Below, in pieces: positions 23,000-36,093 of a DNA stretch of 64,000 nucleotides; position 1 is the first letter of the stretch; the number at the start of each line of letters is the position of its first letter. Location of the stretch: the NCBI RefSeq assembly GCF_954871325.1, contig NC_088776.1, positions 24,352,508-24,416,507 of the forward strand. The letters run 5' to 3'. The position numbers and the translations under genes are program-made. This DNA comes from Gordionus sp. m RMFG-2023. Its lineage: Eukaryota > Nematomorpha > Gordioida > Chordodea > Parachordodidae. Below the pieces are notes generated by a model, which was not told the DNA's origin, made no database searches, and saw nothing but the letters and a program-made list of their open reading frames with translations.

Positions 23000-24460
23000 C
23001 ATAAAATAGTTCGGATTTAATATGGTGAATGACAATTATTATCATCATAAAACAAAATTTAGGCAATTTTTAAAATTTAAATTAATATCCAAATTAAATG
23101 GTTTAAAATTAAAATGTTAAAAGGCGAAAGGATTTAAATCGACAAACAATACTAAATTTTAAGATGAATAGTACGAAATTGAACGTCCAAATGCGGGAAT
23201 AAACTAACAATTATAACTAAAAACTTAAGAGAAAACGTTCCTGAATTCGAAAATATAAAGTTTTTAACGCACATAAGATTAATATTTTTATAAATTCAAT
23301 AAAATAGCTGAAGGATAAAAATTATATTCCAAAGAATGAAAATTAGCCTATTTCTTAAAAAACAATCTTATACTGCTAAATTTTAGATTTAAATATCTGA
23401 TTATAACTAATTTTATAACGGTTCCGGAAAATTCTGAAAAATTATGATCATCTGAACGGTATCACAAAGGAAGATTTTTAGTTTTAGTGGAACCTAAAGA
23501 GAACTAAATAGAAAATACGCTATATTTTAAATCCCTTATTATAAATAACCAACTTTTTTTTAAAAAAAGACAAGGGAAAAAATTTTAACCAATAAATTTA
23601 TACTAATTTATTTTTCATCTCTCTCTCTAATTCAAAAATAAATCTAAAATGATTATGATTATGATTTGCTCTTTCCTTTTTATATATCTTCATGATTTTA
23701 GACTTTTAATTTGATATTGCCGAAATCTTATTAATTTTTTATTATATTTATCACTTTTATTTTAACGGCGATTTAAAAGGATAGGCCAATTTTTAATATA
23801 TTTATTCAGTCATTTTGGCAGATAAGGTATTTTATTTATAAACAAATTTAATTTATCACCTGTCGTTAAAAAAAAATTATTTTATAATATTTATCTTCTA
23901 ATTTAGTTTACATTTATAAAAAATATAAAACTAAATTATACAAGTCTTGTATAATAGCCTAATTCTAAAGAATAACTGCCTACATATCGACATTTAAAAA
24001 AACGTTAAATAAAGCATTTTATTGGTCGATTTTTTTTTGGTTAAGCTCACTTTATAAATATATGACCCTAGTTCATATATCTCTTTTAGAAGGCATTTCA
24101 GGTCAAGTTTTTTAGAAATTTTGTGGAAACAAATTTGACTTTAGATCCCCTCCCCCTTCACCGATGCAAATATATACTTATATCTTAGTAACTAAGCTTA
24201 ATTCCACTTAAAAAGTATCAATAATTAATTATATTTACTAAGCATAAATTATCTTATCCTAAACATTATAATATATTTAACCCTTTTTCAAATAAAAAAC
24301 ACAAGAATAAATATATAAGAAAGTTCATAAATTATATTATATGCATTTTGATTATTCTATTATTTACTCATTTTTTTACAATTAAAATGAAAAGAAATCG
24401 TAATTATACTTATAATTACTCTATAAAATTACGATTACAGGTAATATTAATTACCATTTT
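23000..24460. other. AT-rich stretch, nothing recognised
   Basis: No frames, inverted repeats or motif clusters of note; a short CTCTCTCTCT run occurs near 23620. Confidence 0.4.
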
Positions 24461-24476
24461 AAAAAAGGAATTGTAA

Positions 24477-24960
24477 TCATAATTGGTTATTAAATTTTTT
24501 TAAGTAATTATAACCAATCCCTATTTCTCTCAAGCAGAAGCTAACGCGAGATTCTACTATGCGTTTCCAAATGTGGGAACTTAATTTCTTGAAGAATGAA
24601 TAGATAATATAATTAAGGATGAAAGGGCCTTCTAACATGGGGAGGTACGAATCAATCGGATCACTAAATCTCAGGGGAGTCCTGGGTGAGTGTACCATCC
24701 TAGCCAACATACACAGTCAATATCCATTTTATAATTAGATAATTTATAATTTACTGGGGATGGGTTCAGTCTCAGTACTCGTTTAGAAGGTGCATAGAGA
24801 GCACACAAGAGCGATGGATATTATTGGAATGAAAATGTAATCTTAGAAAATTTTTCCTATTTGGAAATTCTTTAATAAGAATTTGTTTGGGTGGGGTCTC
24901 CATGGATCAACGGAAGAATATTCCTTGATTATAAATTGGCCCCCTAAGCTTATGGGGAAT
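24477..24960 (-). other. GC-richer block with a 77-codon open frame, unidentified
   Basis: The minus frame 24710-24477 reads RMVHSPRTPLRFSDPIDS then YLPMLEGPF. The surrounding 24530-24960 is less AT-rich than its neighbours on both sides. No match to a known domain. Strings such as CTCAGGGGAGTCCTGGGTGAG could also be repeat-derived. Confidence 0.2.
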
Positions 24961-26258
24961 TAATAATAAATATATAGTAAAAACACTCATATAGATATGT
25001 AATTAATTTAAATTATTAAATAAAATCAATTTAAATTTAAATTTCAACTGTTTAAATAAATTTATAAAAAAAAGATTATATAATACCATAATTCATAATA
25101 TATTTCGCAACTATTATCCATTTTATTCTTGTAAATTTCATTGAGGAATCTATAAAAAGGAAATGTTTTTGGGTTATATTTATGAATATTTTTAAAAACG
25201 AGAATTCCCTTCCAGTTTCTAAAAATTAAAAAGAAGATTCTTATGCCGGTTGTTAGATTTCACCCTGTTCTGAAGTTCCAAACACCCGTCGATAAGCAAT
25301 CATAGCAATTTTGTAATATTTAAGTACTAAATAAACCTTCTAAAGTGAATAATAAAAGAGTCAACTTTATAAAACAAATGCATATAATTCGTTGTATTTT
25401 ATTAGAAGTTCAGGCTCCTGAAAATAAAATGAATTCTGGTTACAGGTTCCTATACATCTTAAATGAAGGATATGTAATTCAAGTTCCTATATTATCCGGT
25501 TCCAAAACGTATATAAACCAAAGCTTTTAAAAATTCATAATTTGAATACTTTAACGACAATTCATAAAAAAATTGATATAAAAAAATTTCGAAATTATTC
25601 CACAGTTTTCTTTATATATTTTCGCAGGTATAATAAATAATACGAGAATTTTGATAATGAATAATATTTCTATTTATATTAGGAAAAGCCAAAATTTGCC
25701 ACATAAGGATAAGGACGTAGATGAGCCTTTTCATAAATAATTTACATATATTTCCATGAATATTAATTAATGATATATAAAAAATGGCAAGTAAATTGTT
25801 TTGTAATTCAGGAGCCTTGCGCATGAGAAGTTTAATTTAAATAAAAAAAAATTTATGGCTAAAAAAACTTAATATAATAAAATAATATAAATAAAAATAA
25901 CATTTTTTGAACAAAAAAAAATTACTAAATATGATATGATAAAAATTATAAATATTATTTTGGCGGATAAATATAAACAAAATTATAAATCTAAACTAAA
26001 TGGTAAAAAAATTAGTAAAAGTAACATATATGTCGCTTGGTCAAGACGGTGAGTAGATAAGTAGTTCGGTGAATTGGATTAAAAATTATCTGCCATTAAG
26101 TAATTATTGCTGCTTAAATTTAATTATTGAAACCTTATCCTATGAATATGATATGATTTATCTTGGAGGGAATGTTTTTTTTATATTGCCGAAAATATGA
26201 TCGCTGAAAATAAGAGGGAAGCTGGTTTTAGAACTGAAAAAATTAATCATTATTTATA

Positions 26259-26498
26259 TTGTGGTTAATAAAAAAAGTCAGACGTTTCATCTCGATCTTT
26301 ACATGTAGGAGAGGACGTGACAAGAGGTGTCATGGCAAGATTTTAGCAATCTCTAATGAATCTGACAATTCTATCAGGATACGCAGCATTTTAATAGGTG
26401 ACGTATTTAAATTTATTTGTTCTTCGGTTGTCCTCATTATTAGTTTAAAACAAATACCTCAAAATACAAAATTTATAGACAATACCAGCAATATATAA
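26259..26498 (+). other. 79-codon open frame, unidentified
   Basis: A plus-strand frame from TTG to TAA with a basic N-terminal part (KKVRRFISIFTCRRGRDKR) and a hydrophobic segment near residues 45-62 (FICSSVVLIISL). A second plus frame over the same DNA is also open for about 30 codons. No family recognised. Confidence 0.15.
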
Positions 26499-26808
26499 TA
26501 TTTATGTAATATATCATTTAATTAGTTATCCAGATTATAAGAGCCTAAATAAATTTTAATTAAAAAATACTCGGTGGAAGTAGAATCTATAACTTCTAAA
26601 TTTTTTCATCATCTTCGTTAAAAAATTATATATGGTTAGTCTTACTTTCAAGTATGAAAGTTGCTTATTTTAATTAAAATAGGGTGTTTTCTCTCTAACT
26701 GGCATCACAAAATTAATATAATAAATAAATTGGGAATTTTAGATTTGTAATTCAATTTATAATATATAAAAATTTGTAATTATATTTATCTCAAATTATA
26801 ATAAATGC

Positions 26809-26957
26809 AAGATACTTTTTCTTTTCAGTATTTAAAATACAATACTAAAGATACTAAATACTCTTTAAATTATTAAAATTAATACCAAATACAAATAAGA
26901 AAAAGAATTTATATTTTGTATCTTAAATACAACTATTCGCGATATAGCCCAACCCTG
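26809..26957. mobile_element. Element end with terminus TATAGCCCAACCCTG
   Basis: GTATTTAAAATACAATAC, ACTAAATACTCTTTAAAT, ACCAAATACAAATA and the final GATATAGCCCAACCCTG parallel 11715-11842 in order and spacing. The complement CAGGGTTGGGCTATATC fits a hAT-like terminus. The other end is not visible upstream. Confidence 0.5.
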
Positions 26958-27839
26958 TGTAAAACGTAAAAAATAAAATTTTATATTACAAGTACTAATA
27001 GAATTTTATTTTTGAGCAATGAATTATATTTAGAAGTAATACCACTGATACATTAATATTTATTTTCCGTCAATAGATTTTTTTAAACATCTTAAATCTC
27101 ATTGGGTTGGAACATATTTCTTATCTTTTTTTTCGCTGAGAACTGTTAGATTGAGTATTTTTAGACCTATATATGATTCATGAATAGTTTCCCAACAAAT
27201 CCTCAATATTTCAGAAATTTGAGAACCACATATTTATGAAATTTGAGTTTTTTCTATTTAAAGGAGTTGGTGAATCAACCGGGAATTGCCTAAGCAAAAT
27301 GAATCTTTAAAAAATAATTTAAAAACAAAACAATAGGAGACGATAATATTAAGTGAAAATAGAAGATGCGAACCTTTAATTAATCTAAAAAAATCGTAAA
27401 TTATAGTAATAGCGTAATGTTTAGTTAAGGGTTTTCATTCTGATTTGGGTACTATTTATTAAAATTTAAATATCTTTAATAATTATTGATATATAAAAAT
27501 ATATTTATGGTTATCTAATTTGATTTAGGATAGTTCATAGATTATAATTCAGGGGAAAAAATAGTTACAATCCAGGTGCAAAATATTATAAAGGTTACGC
27601 TTTGTTTACGATTTAAATTTTTTTAGTAAGTTCCTTTAAATTAAAAGATTCCTACAAATTTTTTAAAAAAAATAGAGATAATTAATAAAAATAGAATTAA
27701 ATAACAAAAGTATAAAAGGTAGAAATTTCGAAAAAGTTTATTTAAATCAAAATATTTTTTAAAACACCGTTTATTACCAGTCTAGAAAATTAAAAACGTT
27801 TGATTCGTTCCTTTTAGGGATTAGAATGTTATAACATTT

Positions 27840-29110
27840 TTTATGGATTATGGAAAAGGCTTAAAATTTGTTTAGGAGTATACTTAGTATGTGTGGAAAA
27901 TATATTAACCGCCTCTTTGTTAAACTTTGGGTCTTTGGTTGTTTTTGAAACATGCAATAAAGCTCCATAATTAATATCATATGTAGGATCTATTGTGCAC
28001 TTTCTTTGGGATTATCACTGAATTCCCACAAATGGATTTAATGCAAAACAATTGGCAGGAACATCTATGATTTGCCATTGTTGCAGAAAATATTATATAT
28101 ATATATATTCCCTGCCCCAGAGGCGACTTGCAAAAATGTCTATAGGTGCTAAATTGTTTTCTAAAGATATGTTCATATCTTGAACTAAAAAACCTAATCA
28201 AATTTATTTAATTGTAAAAAAATATCAAAAAATCATGTATTTTTATTTTGTATAGGAAATCCTATTTTTTTATTTTCCTTAAAGATTTTTATAATATAAA
28301 TGATTATATAATATTTAATATATTTTTATTTTGTGAATATAAATATAAAAATGTGAATATTTTTTTAAGGTAAGATGTGGTTATTCTTATTTCATTTTTA
28401 ATTATAAAATTATTCATTTTCACATAATCGAGTTCTTTTGCTTCTATAAACTTTTAAAATAGCGATATCATTTAGTCGGTATTTCTCATCATAGAACATT
28501 ATTAATAAATTTAAGACGTGTTAGTCCTGAAAACGATCGTTCTGTAGAACAAGCACTTCAATGGTTAATAACATTTTAATAAATTATACATACTCTGAAA
28601 TAATCAAAATAATTTTTTTCTACTTAGTTCTTTTAATATAGTTAAGATGGAGTTCAATAAATATTTTTTTAACTTAAATAGTCCAAAAACATATCTCTAT
28701 GAAGAATTAGATCATCCATTTTAAAATAATCTCTATAAAATACGAAACATGATTTACATTAAGTTTTTGAATCACAAAATGCTTTATAATTAACTGACCC
28801 ATTACTGGTTTGTTGAAACGATTTTTTCTACTAGCAATTGTATGTTCTAAAGCTTCAAAACAAATTGGTGTATTATATTACTGATCCGTAATGTTGTAAT
28901 AATAAATTCGAGCCTTCTACGAATCTTAAAAGCGTTTTTTATGTCTTTTGAAATATCCTCTAATTTAATTCTTTGCCTTTAAATTAACTTTACAAAATTT
29001 ATCGGAACTAATCTTGTCGTATTGCATCTACAATTTTGATCAGGATTTCTTTTCTACATTTTACATTTTGGAAATGTAATGAAGGACTTTGGAGTATTTA
29101 AAACTTCTAC
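27840..29110 (-). pseudogene. Cluster of decayed coding-like stretches, family unknown
   Basis: Several minus-strand stretches in this 1.3 kb read like protein: RLVPINFVKL and KLEDISKDIKNAFKIRRRL near 28900-29050, TIASRKNRFNKPVMGQ near 28800, NLAPIDIFASRLWGREY near 28140-28190, and DPTYDINYGALLHVSK near 27940-27990. They share one strand and run in one direction, suggesting a single decayed gene or element. I do not recognise the family; a mobile-element origin is likely because of the setting. The open frame 27977-28201 is only one of the overlapping frames. It looks old, with many interruptions. Confidence 0.35.
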
Positions 29111-29335
29111 ACTCTCAAATATCTTTATTATAATTTTAAGAAATAAGATGTTTTCAAAAAACTTTATTTGTTGCAATAAGCAAACTCAATGTAAAATGAA
29201 TTTCCAATTTCTAATAAATGTTTAATGATAATTTCACAATTCCTTCCTATTGATTTTGACGATATCACTAGCGTACACCAGCGTGTAGAAATGGACTTAA
29301 AGAAGTTGAACTGTCATTTACATGGGTAAGGAGAA

Positions 29336-29570
29336 CAAAAGAGTAAATAGCAATACAGAAATAATATAATAATTGATTTATTTTTTCCTCAATTTTTATT
29401 TTGAGATGGAATATAATATATCATCTATTTTTTATAAGGGTCCAGCGAGAGTGGAGAAACGAAAGAGGATAGCAATAATAATATAATAATTAATATGTTT
29501 TTTAGATGCGATATAATAATTCGTCTTTTTTATATGGGTACCCCTCACCCCCATTTCCACCCTCATATTT
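29336..29570. repeat. Diverged tandem duplication, period about 120 bp
   Basis: GAGAACAAAAGAGTAAATAG, ATAATATAATAATTGATTT and ATCTATTTTTTATAAGG recur about 120 bases later as GAGAAACGAAAGAGGATAG, ATAATATAATAATTAATAT and TTCGTCTTTTTTATATGGG. The minus frame 29432-29620 lies over it and is not considered a gene. Confidence 0.6.
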
Positions 29571-30124
29571 GTGAAGGGCCGAGAGTAACTAGGATTTCCA
29601 CGAAATCGGCGCCTAAGCACTGTACCTTACCAAAAAAATAATTCATAACAGCCTATGACTGCGCCCTGTTACCATGCAACAAGTTGAGGTTATAATAACA
29701 ATGAGGCATGAATTCGCCAATCAATTCTGTTCCAAAATTCAGACAGGAACGACCTTATAATACCTCCTACAGAATAAAATTTAATAATCATTAATGATAT
29801 AATATTGACACCATGCCAACCCGACTTCCATTTGGTTTGATTTTTCTTTGAGAATGTTTAGGAATGATAATATATTGTAGAATCTAGAAGAATTAAAAAA
29901 GAAGAATGTAATAGATAGTAAACCAATGATTTTAAATTGAAAATAAAAAAAAATTTTCATTTGAAGTTTTTATAAATTTATTATATTTAAATTTTATGTT
30001 ATATTATTAAAATTTTTGTATTTTAAAAAATAAACGGACTTTCTTACAATTAGAAATAAAATACACTTATTTTTATATAAATTATTAATTCATTTAGTGT
30101 AATATTGTAATATGAAAGATAGGG

Positions 30125-30197
30125 AAAGAGGTTTGGCAGCTCTTAAAATATTAGGCGGCTCAGATCGGTTCCCTAAATATGGCCCTGACATTTGGGT
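30125..30197. mobile_element. Possible element end, complement CAGGGCCATATTTAGGG
   Basis: CCTAAATATGGCCCTG ends at about 30187 and is preceded by a GC-richer stretch (TTAGGCGGCTCAGATCGG). Its complement starts CAGGGCC, like the element at 22571. A plus-strand frame here (LAALKILGGSDRFPKYG) is also open and cannot be excluded as a coding scrap. No partner end seen. Confidence 0.25.
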
Positions 30198-31214
30198 GTG
30201 TTATTTCTTTGGTACTGATTGAAGGTAAACTATTAATTCTGTCTCATATATAATGCAGGACATAATTGGGAAAGAGCTCAGCTTTTATACCAACATATGA
30301 TGAGACAAATTAATAAAATTTTACTGAGCATAGACCTTTTCCAGCTACTATATATGGGAAAATATCTTGAAGTCAACAAATAGGGGTTTATCCCCCCATC
30401 CATCTATATTTCATATCCTATTTCCTTAAAATCGTATAATATATTAACAAATCAATACTTTTTCCCCTTGTTCCTCTAAACTCATCCCTTTTTATAAAAT
30501 TTTTTTTAAAAAAAAATCTTTTTAAGGCTGGGAAATTTCAAAAAAGTTACTAGGTTGAGTTCACAATTAAAAATTCAAAGATTTGTTTTTTTTTCTACAA
30601 ATGTTCTTTGTTCCTTTAATAAACCTCTCATATAATGAACATACAAAATTGTAAGAAGTCCATAATCATATTTAAATCAAATAAACTATAATTTTTTCAA
30701 ATAATGTGCAAATTTTTTCTCCAGGGTCAATAAATATGAATCAGTGAATTAATTGCAGCTATTCTTAAGGTTCCCCGATTATATTAACAAAGCTCATAAT
30801 GTAGAGTTTTCGCAAAAACCTCATAGGATCTATCAACCGAAATCTGATCTTCAACTTATTTTTTAAATGAGAAAAATGATAATCAAGAAAATATTTAATT
30901 TCTAAAATAATTTATTTTTATTAAATTCCATATATGAAATGATACACAAGTAATACTTTATAAAAATAAAAAACTCCTTCTATAAAAACGGAGGTGGGAC
31001 TACAAGTTCCAAACATGAATAATTACATTTTAAATGGTAATTTGTATATTTTGTTTTAAAAAATAAAATTTTTTGGATTATGATGTAAGGGCTCTTATTT
31101 TGTCGTCTATATTTTTTAAAAAATTTACCGCATGACATATGTCCAAAGGAAGAGATAACGATTGGTAAAAAAAATAAAATTTGTTAATTTCGAATATTTA
31201 ATTGTTTTTTTTCT

Positions 31215-31640
31215 CAGCTATATTAACCGGGTCAGAATTTTTGGAAATGAAGAGACTCAAAAGTTCCAAATTGAGGATTTACCTAAAAACTAAGGCACAG
31301 AAGTTAAGTCATCAGGTCTTTAGCCATCATCTAAGGATAAATTAGCAGGCTCCAGAATGTTTGATATTCGGGTACTCGTAAGAGAACGGCTAATGACTGA
31401 ATTAATTGCTGCGTGTCTTGCATGTCTACCTTGACTATATATATAATTAAGACCAGATCTTCCTTTGGAATCAACTAATATTTTACATTTTATGCCTGTA
31501 TGTGGTTGACTATGTTACATTTAATTCGGTGACCTAGTTCATCTGATAAGAGGTTACCTATGTTACGACTTGGTAAGGCTTCCAGACACTCATAACTACT
31601 AGTATAGTCAGCATTTTGTAATAGGTGAACATATATTTTA
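31215..31640 (-). mobile_element. Fossil of a reverse-transcriptase-bearing retroelement, C-terminal part
   Basis: Minus-strand stretches resemble the region downstream of the reverse transcriptase core in many invertebrate retroelement proteins. The block LEALPSRNIGNLLSDELG is followed by GRHARHAAINSVISRSLTS and SNILEPANLSLDDG. The pattern L.A.PSRN.G.LL, then GRHxRHxxIN, then LEP..L...DG is what I recall for that protein group; I cannot assign it to a named clade. It is broken and short, with no 5' coding part, target-site duplication or tail recognised, and looks old. Confidence 0.55.
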
Positions 31641-32399
31641 ATTTATCAAAATGTCTTTAAAATATATTCTTCATTTACACGAATATTAAAGTTCCTAGGA
31701 CTAAGCCTACCTTCATTCCAGCTCTATTTTAACTTGGAAAAATTACCTTAGACTGCTTGTAAAGCGGTAGAATATTAACTGTACTGTGATTCACAATGAC
31801 CAGTCAGAAACCATTATAATTTTTTTAATATTTTGGTTAAGACAAAAGGGATATTATATGTATATGTATGCACACCTATTTTTTTAAATATACACAATAA
31901 TAATATTATCTAAAAATAAAGTAGAGACAAAATATTTTTTATTTTTAAAGCTTAGTAAACACCCCGCCCTGGTTATTTAGAATTTTTGTTATTTGCAATA
32001 AATTTTCAGAATCTTCTTCTTTATCAAAAATATTACCAAGTATAAAAATTCATTTACAAATATTTTTTTTAAACTTTTTTTAATATTTTGCAATTGCACA
32101 AAACTCTTTTGCGGTTTAATTTAGTCCTTGATGGAAATATTAGTTTATTAAGAATAAAATAATAAATTAATATAGAACAGATAATAATAAAATTTTATTG
32201 ACTACGTTTATAAGTTAGAATTCAAAAACTTGTGGACGATACTTATATATCAGCTTTATCATTTACTCTTTAGAGTGAATATTTTTTTTAACAGACTACC
32301 TAAAGGCCTAAGCAACTTATAAAACTTACATCTTAAATATAAAATTAAGGAGGGAGGCGGAGGGGGGACTAGAGGATACGCTTTAGTGGTAAACATACT

Positions 32400-34540
32400 A
32401 AAGGGGGTTCTCAGCCAGTTCTCTAAATAATTTTGACTCTATCTGTTTATTTTTTTACACAAATTTCTAAGCTAATGTCAAAAAAATAAAATGCTTTTAA
32501 AATAAATAATTAATTTTATATGGTTTTCGATTAAACTAAATATAGGAAGTTTGAACAATTTGATTCATCGAATTTTTTTTAGACTTATAAAATAAAGTGT
32601 TAAACTTCAAAACATCAAAAATTAAAAAAAATTAATAGTTTATTTCAAAAAACTATATATATTATTTAAAAAACAGACGAAAAGAAAATAATAATACATA
32701 TTTCAAAAAAAATATATTATATATTATATTATTATAATTATAAAATAAAATTGGTCTTTTGGTAATAGTGGAAATAATTTTTTTTTGTTTTAAGCTTATT
32801 TAATTTAAAGAAATATTTTATTTTAATATAATGTAATAACAAAACACAAAAATCATTTTATAATAAAAATTTTAATTTTTAACTTATTATAAACAACCAT
32901 TTATTACCAATTTAAAAATTTTTTATCTGGTCAAAAATCAAAATATATTTTTTTATTTTATAATTGACAATATATTACATAACAGAAGAAATTCTTGTAT
33001 GAAAGCCCTAAGTAGCAATTCACAGGCAAGCATTTATTATTCATTTATATATTAGAATATATATATTTATTAGAACATATACATATTTTCTAATTAATTT
33101 ATCTAATTTTATAAAAAAAATTCGTTAAAATTTATATGTCAACTTGCACCCCAACTAAGATTATTTTATAATAAATATTGAAAATTTTATAATTTGCACC
33201 CCAACATAAGGAGTAGAATTAATATACCGAATTAAAATCATTACGTATAAAAACATATATATTCAAAATGATTGCCCTCTAAACTTATTTAAAAAAAAAC
33301 AAAATCTATCGATCAAAAACCTCAAACGTTGCATCAATAAATTAAAAATCCAACCCATCCTATTTGTATTATTATTACACTTCTATAGTATATTACATAT
33401 GTATTTTATTTAAATTTTTACATGGATAGGATATGTATAAGATAGGACAGACATACATTACATTTTTTTAAAAAAAGAAAATTTACATTTTTATATAATA
33501 ATATTTTACAAATGGTTTTTTTCCTTTTATTTCTCATAAATAAGAAAAAAAAATTCTTACCATAAGCTAAAATATATTTAAATTTTTTTTTAAAATATTA
33601 AATAACAAAAGTACATTTTTATTTTTTTAAAAAACCAAAATAATAAATAAAAATAAAATTTAAAAAAATTATTTTAAGAAGGTCTTAGTCTTAACCATGG
33701 TAAATTAATTATTTTCTACAAAAAAAAATTATTTATCTTTTATCCCCTCTAAAAAAAATAATAACAAATTATTCTTTATTATTTCATATATTATTATTTA
33801 TTACATTTTAACACATGGCTGATACATTTTTTTGAGAAGTGAATTGTTTTCAAATTAATTCTTAATTTTTTAAAGAAATTACACGCTATGTACCATTGTT
33901 TTAATTTGATTCAATATTATTATACGTGAACAAACCTCGGAAAGTTGACTGCTTCCGTAATGATTAAATTAAATAATTTAGATAGAAATTATATTTTAGT
34001 TAAGGATATTTTAAAAAATCTATTAAAATAAGTTGCTTCTAAATGTGGCTAACGAAATGTCTACCTGATATAGATTATTTCTATTTAGATTGCTTTAAAA
34101 CCTGTTTAAAAGATTTATAAACTTTTTAAGGAATAATGATAAAATTTTACAAATATATTTTGGCCATAATTTTATATTTTTATATAGTCTTATTTCGTGT
34201 TTTTAGGTAAAGTTTTGAATTACACTTTTTGATGTTTTAGCCATAAAAATGCAAAAATATGAATTTGAAAATGGGAGAAAAATATATGAGTTTTCTGTAC
34301 CTTTTTTAATCCTTATATATCAATCATCGTAAGATGCTAGGAAGTGCTATATAATAATATAATTAATAATACGACTCGGAGTTCATATATATTTAATATA
34401 TATGCATTTGTAATACGAAATTACTAAATGTAGTAAAAATATACAATTATCAATTACCAACACAAACTTTTAATTAATGTGTAGAAGACTAACTCCTTTT
34501 GCATTCTGTATTCAATGCAACAATAGGAAGTACCCTATAA
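32400..34540. other. Very AT-rich stretch, nothing recognised
   Basis: Among the most A/T-rich parts of the window. Two copies of TTGCACCCCAAC, at about 33145 and 33194, are the only GC-rich strings and are too short to classify. Confidence 0.4.
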
Positions 34541-34559
34541 ATAATTAAGGGAGTGGAGC

Positions 34560-34765
34560 TCGTTAGTTATGCGTTATTGGTGGTGCAGTGTCTTCCCTTT
34601 TTAGGTAGCTCCAATATGCAGTAGCGTCTAGAAATACGAATGTGAACGGAATCGTTATGCTGATAAACCATTATTATTTACAAAACACCATACCTAAACC
34701 GTTAAAAATTCCGTCTCTTGAACCCGATTCGAACCTCTATTACTATGAACCGGTTAGAACTTCTT
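34560..34765. mobile_element. Eroded repeat with CCGTT/ACCGG motifs
   Basis: TAAACCGTTAAAAATTCCG, ACCCGATTCGAACC and TGAACCGGTTAGAAC near 34690-34765 are of the same wording as the subterminal arrays of the 43358 element. No terminus or target duplication could be defined. GGTTCGAATCGGG on the minus strand mimics a tRNA B box but belongs to this motif class. Confidence 0.3.
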
Positions 34766-34962
34766 TATTCTTTTTTAAACATTATTAATAAGCCCTTTTG
34801 ATATGTATTGATAACTAATTTTAGATATTTTTGTATATTGTTATTTGAGGATGCCTGCTAGAATTTATTATTTGTCCTTAAGGATAATTTGACAGAATAG
34901 AATCTTAAAAATAATTTATCAAGGAGAATTATTATTTTTGGAATAGTTCTCAGTTTTAAAAA

Positions 34963-35196
34963 ATGTACTTCCTTTTACGAACAACAACTTTGTATGCGAA
35001 AAGATTCAAACCGGGCTTGAAAAGATTAATCGCAATATTTATTATTATTTTTCACAAACCTAACCTGAAATTTGACCACTATTTTTTCCTGACTATAGTT
35101 TGCCCTGACTTTAACACCCCCCCTCTAATGGATAGGCTTATTCTTTCTAATTTTATATTTGTTATTGATTTAGAATGTCCTACTGCGTATTCATGA
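34963..35196 (+). other. 77-codon open frame with ATG, unidentified
   Basis: The frame runs from ATG at 34963 to TGA at 35194. It has a basic start (TTTLYAKRFKPGLKRL), hydrophobic stretches and a final FVIDLECPTAYS. No domain recognised; the composition is only slightly less AT-rich than the flanks. It could be chance or an exon scrap. Confidence 0.2.
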
Positions 35197-35605
35197 CAGG
35201 CCCATCTTCATAACCAGGAATTTACAAGGACACCCGTGGAGGGCATGCTTGTTTTGAAAATTTATGTATATAGTACAGTTAATATTAGGTTAAATATACG
35301 CGTAAAATCCAGTGTTTAATCATATCAACAGGGTAGTAATTACGTAAAGGTCATTTGTTAGGCATATGAGAAATTTCTCTTTCTCCCCTCAACTAAATTT
35401 TGCTCGATTGCTTTTTGCGAAGTGAATTACAATTATGAGAAAGTATAAATATTAGAAAAATTATAGTTACCTAATTTAGATTCTAAGCTACTTATTTAAA
35501 AAATCCCATTTATAAAATGGCCAATTTAGTGTTATTATATCAGAAAAGATAGAAAGATAATTATAAAATTGTATAATTTTTAAATACCTACCACTCCCCT
35601 CCCAT

Positions 35606-35909
35606 AGGCATAGCCAGGATTTTTCAAAGGAGGAGGAGGTCATTATTCGTTGGGGTTTTTCACATAAATGTTATTTAAGGGGTTAGACCCACTTATTGCA
35701 GACCTTTAGCGGTAACTAATAATTTTGGTTTTACTTTTTTAATTGAAATTTCTATATTAAATTAGTGTTTATAGTAATATATTGTATGTATTTTTTGGGG
35801 AAATAAGGTTGGGAATTGAGGAAACTTTACTAGCTTAAAATTATATAGCAAAATTTTCAAAGGAGGGAATGTTTTCACACCCCTTCCCCTTCACCCTTGA
35901 CTACGACTT
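35606..35909. mobile_element. 304-bp TIR element, AGGCATAGCCAGG family
   Basis: The left end AGGCATAGCCAGGATTTTTC is followed by AAAGGAGGAGGAGG. The complement of the right end reads AAGTCGTAGTCAAGG, then GTGAAGGGGAAGGGG. These are imperfect inverted ends with the same purine-rich continuation. The centre is AT-rich and non-coding. I see no clean target duplication. The family also appears at 54766-55117 and probably 18370-18785, and its G-rich shoulder seems to be a source of some of the window's G tracts. Confidence 0.6.
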
Positions 35910-36093
35910 TACCAATCACGCGAAAGGTTCTAGTTAACACCCTGCATATAAATTATTTTGAAATATAGTATAGATTAAGGAATACTCCCCATATTTATAT
36001 ATGGGATGATGATATTAAATATATATCACATAACCTTTAAATATTCCTTTATTGTCAAGCCTGTGCTTAATTATCATAGATTTCTACCTAACA

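Noticed and set aside
28091-28109. TATATATA run
   Set aside because: Simple AT microsatellite, not informative on its own; a similar run occurs at 1081-1093.
33144-33206. Two TTGCACCCCAAC boxes about 50 bases apart, considered as a regulatory site or array
   Set aside because: Only two copies, no regular array and no nearby gene.
34725-34745. B-box-like GGTTCGAATCGGG on the minus strand
   Set aside because: It lies in a cluster of CCGAACCG-type motifs that belong to a repeat family, and no tRNA fold is possible.
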